A DNA stretch of 64,000 nt, taken from positions 69,501 through 133,500 of the forward strand of contig NC_092878.1 in the NCBI RefSeq assembly GCF_028372415.1. The letters are read 5' to 3'. The notes below the pieces were generated by a model. The model saw only the letters and a program-made list of their open reading frames with translations. It was not told the DNA's origin and ran no database searches. Position numbers and translations under genes: made by a program. Of this stretch, positions 10,840-20,974 are shown piece by piece. The DNA comes from Notamacropus eugenii. Taxonomy: Eukaryota > Chordata > Mammalia > Diprotodontia > Macropodidae. The first letter of the stretch is position 1; each line of letters begins with the position of its first letter.

Positions 10840-11680
10840 GGGTGTAGGATGCGTTCAGGGTGTACCAGTACCTTTGGTGTGATGGCTGCCGAGCCCTTTT
10901 CAGGGCTCTTTCCACCTTTGGTGTCCACCTGTTCTGCCTAACTCTCACCTTTGGCTCCAAGAAGCTGCAGCATGCACAGCGGCCACACCCTGGGAAACTG
11001 TTTCAGCAGATGGGCCAAACCAGGTTGAGGGTTACCAAGGTTCTAAATCCATTGGTGAGTTAGGGGGGTATCTACCCCAAGCATGTGAAGACTTCATCTG
11101 GTGGAATGAGCAGATGAGAAAAATTTGTTTCAACAGCTATGAAGGCAGCTAAAGCAGGTAATATGGAATACTTAGAGCTTGGTTAGACACTGAAGTCGCC
11201 AACATCATCTACTGCATCCTGAGCCACTGCCAGTCATCTTGACTCTGTCCTGCCACTGGACTATGATGACTCTGGAGGAGAGAGTGAGGCTGACAACTTC
11301 ATGCAACTCTGCCTCACTTAAATCTAATTTACACATGAATCAAAAGACATCACTCATACCATTTCACTATTATGCCTCAAAGTCCTGTGGCAACAGGCAA
11401 GTGATGAAGCAGCAGGTGTGGATACACTGGGAACTATAGTCACAATCCTGCACACAGGTGGCCCAGGCCATAGGGTCATTTCTCACTGGAAGCAGCAGTG
11501 GGACTCAGCAGCTCCCAGGTGTCTGAGCAGCCTTTTAAGGATCACACTTCTCACCTTCTGGTGTGAGAAAGGGGTCTAGAAAAGGTGCACTAAACATTGT
11601 CTGCTTACGCAGTAGGCAGGGAATCCCACTATGCAGTCAAAACACAAAAAAATGTACAAAATGTAAGAAAACACCTGCAA
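10840..11680 (+). other. RTE 5' region with SINE-like segment
   Basis: This is the non-coding leader of the RTE element. The stretch at about 11,260-11,340 (GACTCTGGAGGAGAGAGTGAG onward) resembles the body-to-tail part of the SINE at 57,065-57,130. The LINE and the local SINEs therefore share sequence beyond the 3' tip. Confidence 0.6.
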
Positions 11681-11682
11681 AG

Positions 11683-12442
11683 ATGATTCCACTCAACATC
11701 GGCATGTGGAGCACGCACACACTAATAGACAACACAAACTTCAGTAGATCTGAAAGAACTGCTCTTGTTGCAAGAGAACTCAACAAGTATCACATCCAAA
11801 TAGCAGCCCTGAGTGAAAGAAGGTTGCCAAATGAAGGCCAGCTTACTGAAGTTGGAGCTGGATATACCATTTTCTGGAGTAGACACAGTGAAAGGGAGTG
11901 CCGTGAAGTTTGCGTGGGTTTTGCAATCAAAACTAACCTAATCAGCAAGCTAGTATGTCTGCCAAAAGGAGTGAATAACAGGCTCATGACAATGTCATTC
12001 CCACTCACAGGAAAATGCCATGCCATCATCATTAGTGCCTATACTCCCACCATGACAAACCCTGATGAAGTCAAAGAAAAATTTTATGAAGACCCTTATC
12101 ATCAATGTGTCAAAAGAGGACAAGCTTATAATTCTGGGTGACTTTAATGCCAGAGTAGGCTCAAACTATCAGACTTGCCAGGGAGTCCTAGGGAGGAATG
12201 GAGTTGGAAACAGCAACAGCAATGGTCATTTAGTCCTGAAGACTTGCATATTGCATGACCTCATCACCAACACTGTCTTCCATTCACCTAAATGCAATAA
12301 AACTTCATGGATGCACCCTCGCAGCAAACATTGGCATCTAGTAGACTATGTGATTGTAAGGAGAAGAGACAGACAAGATGTGAGAGTGACAAAGGCAATG
12401 TGTGGTGCAGACTGCTGGACTGATCATAGACTTATCCTTTCC
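11683..12442 (+). pseudogene. RTE endonuclease domain remnant
   Basis: An ATG at 11,683 opens MIPLNIGMWSTHTL, which is degraded from the family start NIGTWNVRTL. Next come AALSERRLPNEGQL (family form ALSETRL), GFAIKT, SAYTPTMTNPDEV, and the metal-site segment LGDFNARVG (about 12,137-12,163). The block ends with KHWHLVDYVIVRR and then TDHRLILS. This is the order of an APE-type endonuclease that nicks the target. A frameshift near 12,100 and a stop after LILS break it. Confidence 0.85.
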
Positions 12443-12487
12443 TAGTTAAATATTCGCATTCATTGAAAGCACCACCCCCAAGGCAAA

Positions 12488-14829
12488 ATGACTACCAGAA
12501 GAATCAATGTAAACAAATTAGAGCTCTTCTCTGAGCATAAACAGTTTGTTGCTGGCTTGGAGGGAAAGTTGAGCCAACACACAGTTGACAACAGTAGAGC
12601 AGAAAAGGTGTGGACAACTTTCAGAGATTTGGTGTACAGCACTGCATTTGATCATCTGGGTCAGAAAACTTGTAAACCCCAAGACTTGTTTGATGAAAAT
12701 GATGGGGAAAGTCAGAAGCTGATAAATGAAAAATGAAAACTCCACGGGATTTACCAGCAGGATGGTTCATCCACTTCTAAGAAGGCAGCATTCAATTCCA
12801 TCAAAAGCAAAGTACAAGCAAAGCTTAGAGAGATGCAGGATTCCTGGCTCAGTAAGAAAGTAGATGAAATTCAGTTTTATGCTGATAGTAACAATCCAAA
12901 GCATTCTTAAGATTCCCTGAAAGCTATATATGGACCAAAAACCTATGGTGCATCACAACTACTCCGTGCTGATGGATCCATATTGATTAGTGATAAAGAC
13001 AGGATCCTAGACACATGGGCTGAACTCTCTCATACTGTTCTCAACAGACAATCATCAATGGATGCTGAGGCCATTGACAAGTCAATCCCTCTTTAGCTGA
13101 ACTTCTAACTGAAGAAGAGGTTTTGAGGGCCATTAGGTTCCTTTCATGTGGCAAAGCACCTGGTGCTGATTCTATTCCAACTGAGATTTACGAGGCAGGG
13201 GGATCATTGCTCATATAAAAACTGACTGAAGTTTTCCATGTTATATGGCAAGAAGAGGTTAACCCCCAGGAGTTCAAGGATGCCTCCATTGTCCATCTCT
13301 ATAAGGGTAAAGGGAATAGATTTCCCTGAGAAAATCACAGAGGAATCTCTCTCTTAGTCATTGCTGGCAGAGTTCTTGCTAGAGTCCTCCTTAATTGGCT
13401 GATCCTTCACCTGGAAGATCGCATATACCTGAGAGCAAGTGTGGCTTCAGAAAGGACTGAGGAAGAGTCGATATGGTGTTTGCTGCCCAACAACTCCAGT
13501 AGAAATGCCAGGAGCAGAACATAAGTCTGTAAACAATATTTGTAGGTCTGACGAAGGCCTTTGACACTGTTGGTAGTGAGGGCTTATGGAAAATTATGTG
13601 AAAATTTGGTTGTCTGGAGAAGTTCATCAATATTGTACGTCAACTTCAGGATGGCATGTTTGCCCGGGTTCTGAATAATGGACAAAGCTCTCATGCCTTC
13701 CCAGTCACCACTGGAGTGAAACAGGGCTGTGTGCTTGCTCCTATGCTTTTTGGTATGATGTTTTCAGCTGTGGTGACAAATGCTTTCAATGAGGATGAAC
13801 ATGGCATCAAGGTCAACTATTGTACTGATGGTAAATTCTTCAATTTGAAAAGGTTACAAACCAAGACCAAAGTGGAGGGAGTATCAGTACATGATTTTCT
13901 GTTTGCAGATGATTGTGCTGCTTCTGAAGCTGAGATGCAACAAAGTATGGATCAATTCTCTGCTACCTGTGCTAATTTTGGCCTAATAATTAATACCAAG
14001 AAAACACAGGTGCTCCATCAGCCACCAACACACCATTCATATGTGGAACCATCTATTACAACAAATGAAGAAGTTTTGAATGCTGTGGATAAGTTCACTT
14101 ACCTTGGTAGTGTACTTTCCAGGGATGTACACATTGACAATGATGTCGATGCATGCATTGCCAGAGCTAGCTCAGTGTTTGGGAGGCTCTGAAGAAAAGT
14201 GTGGGAATGAAGAGTTGTTAGACTGACTACAAAACTGAAGGTCTACAGAGTTGCTGTGCTGACCTCATTGTTATATGTTTGTGAAACATGGACAGTCTGC
14301 CAGTGCCATGCCAGGAAACTGAATCAATTCCATTTGAAGTGTCTTAGGAAGATTCTGAGGATCACCCAGCAGGATAAGTTACCAGATACTGAAGTCCTTG
14401 CTCGAGCTGAACTTCCAGGTATTCAAACTGCTTCAGAGAGCACAACTCCAATGGAATGGCCACGTTGTTAGAATGCAAAATGTATGCTTGCCAAAAAGAC
14501 TATTTTATGGAGAACTCACATGGACCAAGCGATCACATGGTGGTCAGAAGAAACGATATAAGGACACTCTCAAGGTCTCTCTCAAGAACTTTGGGTTTGA
14601 TTGTGCAATGTGGGAGACACTGGCAGAAGACTGCTCAACATGACATGCCCACATCAGAAAGGGTGCTGTGCTCTTTGAGCAAAGCAGAATTGAGACAGCA
14701 CAAAGTAAGCACAGGATGTACAAATTTGGGATACCCATCCCAAATATTCACAGGGACTATCTGTGCCCAACCTGTGGTAGAGCATTCCAAGCTCGTATTG
14801 GTCTGATCAGCCACAGTCGGACACACTGA
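12488..14829 (+). pseudogene. RTE reverse transcriptase and C-terminal zinc finger remnant
   Basis: The linker and RT region is broken by several stops and frame changes between 12,730 and 13,650. It then reads well at 13,656-14,192, with GVKQGCVLAPMLFGMMFSAV and the catalytic motif FADD (in FLFADDCA, about 13,897-13,920). A thumb-like block, LGSVLSRDVHIDNDVDACIARASSVFG, follows. The last 22 codons (14,764-14,829) form a complete C2H2 finger, C-x2-C-x12-H-x3-H with Phe and Leu at the hydrophobic positions, followed directly by the stop codon. Confidence 0.85.
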
Positions 14830-14936
14830 AATTTCACCTTACAATGGTGATGTCATTTTGGTCCTCTTCAAAGATGAAGGGCAACAACCAACCATTCAAC
14901 CATGACATTTACATTTGAAGCCTATGTATTCCATGA

Positions 14937-15185
14937 GATGGAGCTAGGTGGCACAGTGGATAGAGCTCCAGGTCTCATCTTCCTGAATTCTAGTCCAGCC
15001 TCAAATTCATATTAGATGGGTAACCATGAGCAAGTCACATAACCCTGTTTGCCTCAGTTTCTTCATCTGTAAGATGAGCTGGAAAAGGACATGCCAAACC
15101 AGTCAAGTATCATTACCAAGAGAACCCAAAATGGGGTCACCAAGAGTTGAACATAACTGAAATGACAAAACAACAAGAACAATAT
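14937..15185 (+). mobile_element. tRNA-derived SINE with RTE/BovB-like tail
   Basis: The head (GTGGCACAGTGGATAGAG) carries Pol III box-A-like sequence. The body holds the AGCAAGTCACATAACCCTG and TTGCCTCAGTTTC landmarks of marsupial SINEs. The tail (AAAATGGGGTCACCAAGAGTT, then an AACAACAA run) resembles RTE/BovB 3' ends. It starts just after the right-hand target duplication of the RTE element. A second copy of this type is at 63,376-63,625. Confidence 0.75.
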
Positions 15186-15234
15186 ATTTCATAAGCTCCA
15201 ATAATAGGAAACTATTACCTCCAAAATGAAATAC

Positions 15235-15368
15235 GAAATCTTTTGTCATTTAAAGCTCTGGAGGACTTGAGCCCTTTCAACCTTCCCAATCTTCTTACAC
15301 TTTACACTTTGCCTAAAGGGTTTTGCAAACTTTAAAACGCTATATAAAAGCTAGGTACTGTTATTATA
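15235..15368 (+). repeat. L2/MIR-type relics
   Basis: A short L2-like piece (CTTCCCAATCTTCTTACACTTTA) is followed by a MIR/THER-like 3' end (TTGCAAACTTTAAAACGCTATATAAA, ending GTTATTAT). Confidence 0.5.
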
Positions 15369-15370
15369 AC

Positions 15371-15419
<49 letters not shown>

Positions 15420-15435
15420 AATGATAATGATGAAG
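15371..15435. repeat. (GAT)n microsatellite
   Basis: About sixteen GAT units, followed by interrupted ATAATGATAATGATGA. It follows the ATTATT end of a MIR-like relic, a usual seeding site. Confidence 0.95.
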
Positions 15436-15439
15436 AAAG

Positions 15440-16145
15440 CTCTCCATAGGCACAATAGGAACTATATTCCTAACCTTAATTTAACCCTAACATCCTAATC
15501 TGAAGAGAGGAAATGGTTATATATTTCTCTTGGTCTTTTTAGGTCAACATCTACAATCCCTTTTGAATAGAAGTTGGAAAAAACTGTCCCTAGGATAAGC
15601 CCCATTGTGCTATGGAGCTTAGCTTCTCTGGGTAGGACTAAAACAAATGCTAAGTTTAGAGAGAAGTGGTGACTCAGATGCTGACTCATGTATTGTTAGC
15701 ACATTCTTTCTTGGGAATGAAATAAAGAGAATGATATTGCCTGTGAACCACATTGCCCTGTTCTTCTCCCAAGACCCTTTGATTGTTTGGATGTACTTTA
15801 TTCCAGGATAGTGGAATCTAATGGAGGGCAACTTTAACTATTTCTGGTCTGTACCTAGTTACTTTTTTAATTGTCCAAAATGACAATGTTTGATTCTATG
15901 TTCAAGTGTCTTCATAAGACAGCCAAGTCTATGATTGTTGCACTGCAGGAATTGCAATGAAGAGATTCAGTGAATCAGGTCATATTGCATGGAAAACTTG
16001 GCTTTGGAGGATGAAAGCAAGATTTTTTAATGGGACAAAAAATGGTTTTTGGGGAAGGGACAATATGAAATGTAACAGAATGTCCAGACATTCATGGATC
16101 AATCCTCCCCCCAGATGTGGGACCCTGTACATGCTTATGACTATA
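15440..16145. other. Unassigned sequence
   Basis: No gene or repeat was recognised. Short frames on both strands lack any familiar motif. Confidence 0.35.
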
Positions 16146-16147
16146 TA

Positions 16148-16262
16148 ACATGTATATGTATATATATATATACATATATACATATAAATGCATGTGTGTG
16201 CATGTGCACAAGTACATGTGTATATATGTGTGTGTGTGTGTGTGTATATATGTATTATGTAT
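16148..16262. repeat. (TA)n/(TG)n microsatellite
   Basis: Mixed ATAT, TATG and TG tracts. They produce artificial Tyr/Ile/Val-rich frames on both strands. Confidence 0.95.
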
Positions 16263-16695
16263 AGTGGGGCTAATTCACATGGCATCAATTCATACAGTCA
16301 TTTCATATAGCTCTTACACCTGGCAAATTTTTTTACCTAAAAATAAAAAGGTAAATTTGTAGGACAAATATAAATTCTTCACCAAGGTGTGAACTCCTAG
16401 GACAGGTCATGAAACCACATACTAGCTATGTACTCTCCTGGTCTTGGCCACATGACTTGGCTACCTCTCTTGTTCTTGTATTTTTTTACCCACTCAAATA
16501 CCTACTTTTTGTCTAGTTGGAAAAAGAGACTCTTCATTCACATGTTTGCTTGTTGTAAGACCTAGAACATTAAGTGTGAATCCTATGTTGAACAGTGTGA
16601 ACCCAATCCTTAGACATTTTGTCCCACCCACTGGAGAGGGTATCATATATAATGCTCTTGCTTGGTCTCCCTCAATACAACTACTATCCCCACAG

Positions 16696-16754
16696 TTCAT
16701 CAGAACAGCTGGAAGTCTCTCAATCCAAGAAGTGGAACCAAACTCCCCAGAAAG
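16696..16754 (+). other. Possible exon of an unknown transcript
   Basis: A 59-bp segment preceded by a CCCCACAG acceptor-like site and ending AAAG before GTAAGT, a strong donor (16,755). A TATA-like TATATAATG lies at 16,646-16,654, so the exon could also begin near 16,675 as a first exon. No ATG lies in the segment. It was noticed because a plausible terminal exon follows at 17,834. It may be chance. Confidence 0.25.
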
Positions 16755-17327
16755 GTAAGTCTGGGTCAGGAATTAAGGGAGACTAAGGAGGTTCAGTTGA
16801 CATTGTTGGATGGGGGCATCCCAACAAAAGCTAGATTTTGAGTTTGGGGGAGCCCTTATCAACTTCTTGAAACCCAGAAAATTAGGGAAGTAGGGGATTG
16901 TCATGGAAACCACCAAAGGTCTCTCTAGATAATTTCAGATCCTCTCAAGTTCCCTGGAACAAGAGATATGAAACTTCATATCCTAAAAGGTCTCCTTTTT
17001 TAAAGGAATGGTTACTTTGTTGTCTTAGCTAGACAGAGGATCCAAAATACACAAGTTTAGAGATAAATAAAGGGAGAAACATTTAGTTTCTGCTAAAGTT
17101 CCCCCAGCCTAAGTCCAAACAGGATGGTACTATATCAGGCATAGAGGTTTACAAGGGACATGGGAGGTATTTCTACTGGATGGAAGCCATTTCAATGTTT
17201 CTTCCCATCATTAACACTATAGATAGTGTTATATAATCAAGTTGCCTAAGTGTGGTCTAGGGTAGAGAGGTTTCAAAGTTTTTCATTTAAATATGGAAAG
17301 ATCAAGTGACTTAGTCATTTGATCTTG

Positions 17328-17635
17328 GACTCCTTTTCCTAGGAAGAACCTTAGGGGAGAAAGACATGGGCCTGTGATTTAATCCTGAAATTCAAGTAAT
17401 GGGACTCACAAAGATTAGTATTGGACGTGGTATTCTCCTGCTGTTCCCCAACTCTTCTGTGGTAAGGAGGAAGCCAGAAGGCCAACCACGAAAGGATGTT
17501 TGGTGTGGGATGTTTGCAGAGCAATGAACCACACCTGATTTTGTTCCTTTCTCCAATTAAGAGATGTATCCCAGCTCTTACTAGGATTTGTGACCCCCCA
17601 AGGGCAGAGAGCCTTCTAAATCTCATTAAGGAATA
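17328..17635. repeat. Duplicated block A, second half (copy 1)
   Basis: It aligns by eye with 21,470-21,775. Anchors are TTTCCTAGGAAG, TGAAATTCAAGTAATGGGAC, CTGTTCCCCAACTCTTCTGTGG, GAAAGGATGTTTGGT and CTTACTAGGATTT. In the other copy this half directly follows the first half. Here the two halves are about 7.2 kb apart and that gap includes the RTE insertion. Confidence 0.8.
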
Positions 17636-17833
17636 AGAAGAGTAATTCAGACGGAGATCAAGATGAGCAGGTCATGAACCCTACCCAAAAGATTGTAGTC
17701 TTTTATGGAATCAAGAAAATATAGTTAGTATTTGCTGTTTTTATATCATTTACACCTATCTTCTCTTGCAATATTTCTCTTCAAAATTGTCTGAATTTAT
17801 ATCCAACCTTCTTTGGATTGATTTCCCTTGCAG

Positions 17834-17978
17834 ATAGCTGCATACCTGCAACAAGAGACACACCTGACCAAAGATGCCACATGCACCCCTGAGAAGGATG
17901 AGAATGAATGTGGTGCAAAGAGAAAGTGGAAATGGTGTGAACAAGAAAGAAATCTGAAGAAAGGGGAGGGTCAATAAA
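17834..17978 (+). other. Possible terminal exon with poly(A) signal
   Basis: A pyrimidine-rich acceptor (TTGATTTCCCTTGCAG, ending 17,833) opens a segment with a 47-codon open frame. It reads IAAYLQQETHLTKDATC, then CGAKRKWKWCEQERN. It ends in a TAA (17,975-17,977) that overlaps an AATAAA signal (17,973-17,978). The peptide is basic with three cysteines, and I recognise no family. It could be the end of a small secreted-protein gene, an untranslated exon, or chance. Confidence 0.25.
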
Positions 17979-18184
17979 CCCCTCCTAGACAATCTTTGAG
18001 CTCAATTTAAGTTGAATAAGTATGTCAGGCAACAAGATATCAATTTGCTCTCATCACCTTTCCTGGAAAGTTCCTCAGTCATTTGAATTGCCACATGGCT
18101 CCACTCCTCATTCCTATGACTTCCCAGGCCAAAACTCCCTTCTCTAGCCATCACCTGTTGACCCCCATATATCATCATGACTTT

Positions 18185-18305
18185 CAGATTGCAAGCTCCT
18201 TTGAGAAGAGGGACTGCTCCTTTTTGCATTTGTATCCCCAGGGCTTAGAATGGTCCTTGACTTCCTAAATGCTTCATTCATTCATTCATTCATTCATTCA
18301 CTCAG
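18185..18305 (+). repeat. L2-like 3' end followed by (CATT)n
   Basis: GAGAAGAGGGACTGCTC, TTGTATCCCCAGGGCTTAG and then AAATGCTTCATT followed by CATT units. This is the usual L2/L3-type terminus with its short tandem tail. Confidence 0.6.
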
Positions 18306-18509
18306 TCAGCCATTGAGTGAGCTGGTGACTTGGTTAGTCATTTATTTATTATCATACAACTTCCTGAGATGATCTCTCTTCTCTGGTATAAGTTGTCTCC
18401 CTTCTATTCATAGTCCAGTGCCTACACTTCCTCAAATATTCCATCTAAATTGAACTTCCTCTAAACTTCCAGATTATCTATATGATTCATCTGGCATTTC
18501 AACCGCAAG

Positions 18510-18562
18510 ATATGTCATTCCCTGATGTCATGGTCCTCTGTAAGAACAAAGGACAAGCACAA
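18510..18562 (+). repeat. RTE-tailed SINE, 3' fragment
   Basis: GATGTCATGGTCCTCTGTAAG and AACAAAGGACAAGCAC match the 3' tail shared by the local RTE-type SINEs and the RTE element (14,850-14,880). Confidence 0.5.
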
Positions 18563-18719
18563 GATGTCCTAGGAGAAACCTACACTGCTTCTTATATCTC
18601 CTTGCTACTCTCTGGAATTCTTCTTTCAATTGTGTATATCTTTCCCTTTCTCCTTTCCCTTTTACTTTCCTTCTTTCCTCAGCTATTGAGTATGTTTTAT
18701 TTGTAATATTTTCTGATAA

Positions 18720-19525
18720 CTGCTTCAGGAGGAATACTGAAGAAATGGAAACAGTCTTTAGAATTGAGAAGTCTTTTTTTCAGGCACATTGCCACAGGGA
18801 AAAAGAAATATGAACAAATATAGAAACATAAAGCAACTCTGGCATTGTCACAATCTAGAAACCCATTGCATTCGGATCTTATAGGGAAGACTAGAATAAC
18901 TGGATCTCTGTGAGCTTACCTAGCTGCCTGCACAGTGGCACCAATTTCTTCAGTGTATCCTTCTTTATGTACATGTTTCTTCCTTTATTGGCATCCTAAG
19001 TGAGGAAAAGTTTTATTTATGTTTTTCTACATAAAACACTTATTTTAATCCTTGACTCTTAGCAAGTAACTAATAAATGCTTGGTAACTGGATGGTTAAT
19101 ACTGATTGATGATTCCCAAAGCAAAAATGCTACTTAAGAAATTGGCTTCAAATCAGGTCTTAGGCGTTGGGTTCAATAAGTTTGACCACACATGTCTTCT
19201 CACTGTTCCTAACCAATCATAGAGAATACTCTCTATGACTATTATAATCATGTATCATATGATCATTATAAAATTATAATCATCAGGAAAATTATTTGAA
19301 TATTTGATTAACTACAACTCCCCATACCTAAAGTCAATCCATTGTTGATAGACCTTATGGGGCAAGGATAAGTGTAAGAATTTCTGTACAAAGGACTGAA
19401 GAAAATATTATCAGTAGGCTCTTCCTCTTGGATTTTGAAAGGATGGTATTCACAAATACCATCAATTTGTGTTTTCCTGTAGTTCTATCTAATTCTCAGG
19501 GACATTTTTTCCCCCAAAGATAAAA
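18720..19525. other. Unassigned sequence upstream of V1R
   Basis: AT-rich sequence with no recognised promoter, gene or repeat. Intact V1R genes have a single coding exon with upstream non-coding exons, which I cannot place here. Confidence 0.35.
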
Positions 19526-19528
19526 GAC

Positions 19529-20383
19529 ATGATTCTGAGTATTTTCTTCTTTTTCCAAACAGGAATTATAGTTACAGGGAATTCCTTTCTTATCAATCTC
19601 TTCATTATCATGTTTCTCAGTAGACATAGGCCTAGATCCATAGCCAAGATTCTCACATAGCTTCAATTGGCCAACTGGCACTTCTCTCAGACAATGTTAG
19701 CTTTGGGAATGAAGAATTTCCTGGATATCACTGGCTGCAAAATTACCTTCTACCTTCCCAGAGTTGTTCAATGCCTTTCTGTCCCCTTGATCTGCCTTTT
19801 GAGTGACTTTCAGGACAGCACCATCAGCCCCAACAACTCAAGTTCCACCGATCTTAAAGCCAGAGCCGTGAAGTACATCCTTCCCACCAGTCTCCTATGG
19901 ACTTTCCAGATGCTTCTAAATGTCTTTATTCCTATAGGAATTATTGATCCAAAGTACATCAGGAACATCACTGAGGCACAGCATTATGAATATTGTTCTC
20001 ATTTGGTTTTTTCTGGATTTCATACTTCCCTGTATAATGCTCTCATTCTCTCATTTCCCAATGCTGTATTTCTGGGAATCATGATCTGTGCCAGTGGCTA
20101 CATGGTGTTTCTGCTGTATAGGCAACACAAACCCATTGAACAAATTCACATTACCTGCATCTCTGCCCATGTCTCCCCTGAGACCAGGGCCACCAAAACT
20201 ATCCTACTACTGGGGAACATTTCTGTCTCCTCTTATTCCCTTGATTGTATCTTGGCAGCTTCTCTGTCTTATATGAAGTCTCCAAGCTGGCTGGTGCACA
20301 CTTCTGCATTCATGACTTCTAGTCTCCTGTCCCCAGAATATAACTGTCTTCCTCCTTCCTCCTGCAGGTGTTCCCCTGGCTAG
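19529..20383 (+). pseudogene. Vomeronasal type-1 receptor (V1R) pseudogene
   Basis: The V1R family are single-coding-exon GPCRs of vomeronasal sensory neurons that detect pheromone-like cues. An ATG at 19,529 opens MILSIFFFFQTGIIVTGN (TM1, with the GN motif). A TAG at 19,658-19,660 stops the frame at codon 44. The same frame then stays open to 20,383. It shows LALGMKNFLDITGCKITFYL (TM2-TM3), SVPLICLLSDFQ, KARAVKYILP, a long second extracellular loop with NIT, SFPNAVFLGIMICASGYMVFLLYR (TM5), PETRATKTILLL before TM6, and KSPSWLVHTSAF (start of TM7). The C-terminus departs from the usual PTVSPFVLI end, so a second change lies near 20,320. The 284 codons are slightly short for the family. Confidence 0.9.
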
Positions 20384-20389
20384 AGAACC

Positions 20390-20970
20390 TCAGGAATCCT
20401 CAGGTACAACTCATCTATCCATGGAGTTAACAGGAGGGAGGGGGCTGCAATAACTTATATGGAGGCAGTTCAGTGAAGAGAAATGTGGGCCTGCCCCTGT
20501 GCAATTCCCCCCTGCACATCCATTGGGGGATGGGGAAACATTCCTTAGATAGAAACTCATCAGGAAACTGAACTACTCCTCTCTGTCTTAGGAGCTTCAA
20601 TTACTCTGATGACCTTTCTATAAGGAGGAGCACAAGAAAACTCTATTCCTCACTGCTAGTTTATTGATGCATTCCCTGAAGTAGTCCCATTTCCAATCCC
20701 TCACCTATGCTTGGACACTATTAGAGGACCCAATGCTTTGGAGACACATATGGAACTTTGGTGCTAATAGTCAAAAGCTAAAAAACAATGAGCTAACAAG
20801 TGCATTCTGAATTCCTACAATGAACCCAATGTCTATACCTGGATGTGCTGACTGGCCCTTAGCTCAATGGATGTCCTAACAGGATCAGGGACAGAGTGCC
20901 CATGGAATTTCAGTAGGAAATCAAGTCATTGTGCATCTCTTTCACAGGTCACAAAGCCTTCAAGTTGTTC
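20390..20970. other. Unassigned V1R 3' flank
   Basis: No gene or repeat was recognised. Confidence 0.35.
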
Positions 20971-20974
20971 GGGA

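Larger units (their letters stand above)
10840..14901 (+). mobile_element. Full-length RTE-clade LINE with target-site duplication
   Basis: About 4.06 kb, flanked by 34-bp direct repeats (10,806-10,839 and 14,902-14,935) that differ at only two positions. It has a long 5' region, one broken ORF encoding an apurinic-type endonuclease and a reverse transcriptase, and a short 3' tail ending in a CAACAACC-type repeat. The RTE clade moves by target-primed reverse transcription. Two further, shorter copies lie at 48,938-49,370 (plus) and 52,778-53,757 (minus). The few TSD differences mean the insertion is not ancient, but the ORF is broken. Confidence 0.9.

Noticed and set aside
14456-14806. 116-codon frame as a separate gene
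   Set aside because: It is an alternative frame through the RTE C-terminal region.
15371-15435. GAT repeat as a CRISPR-like or functional array
   Set aside because: A plain trinucleotide microsatellite without spacers.
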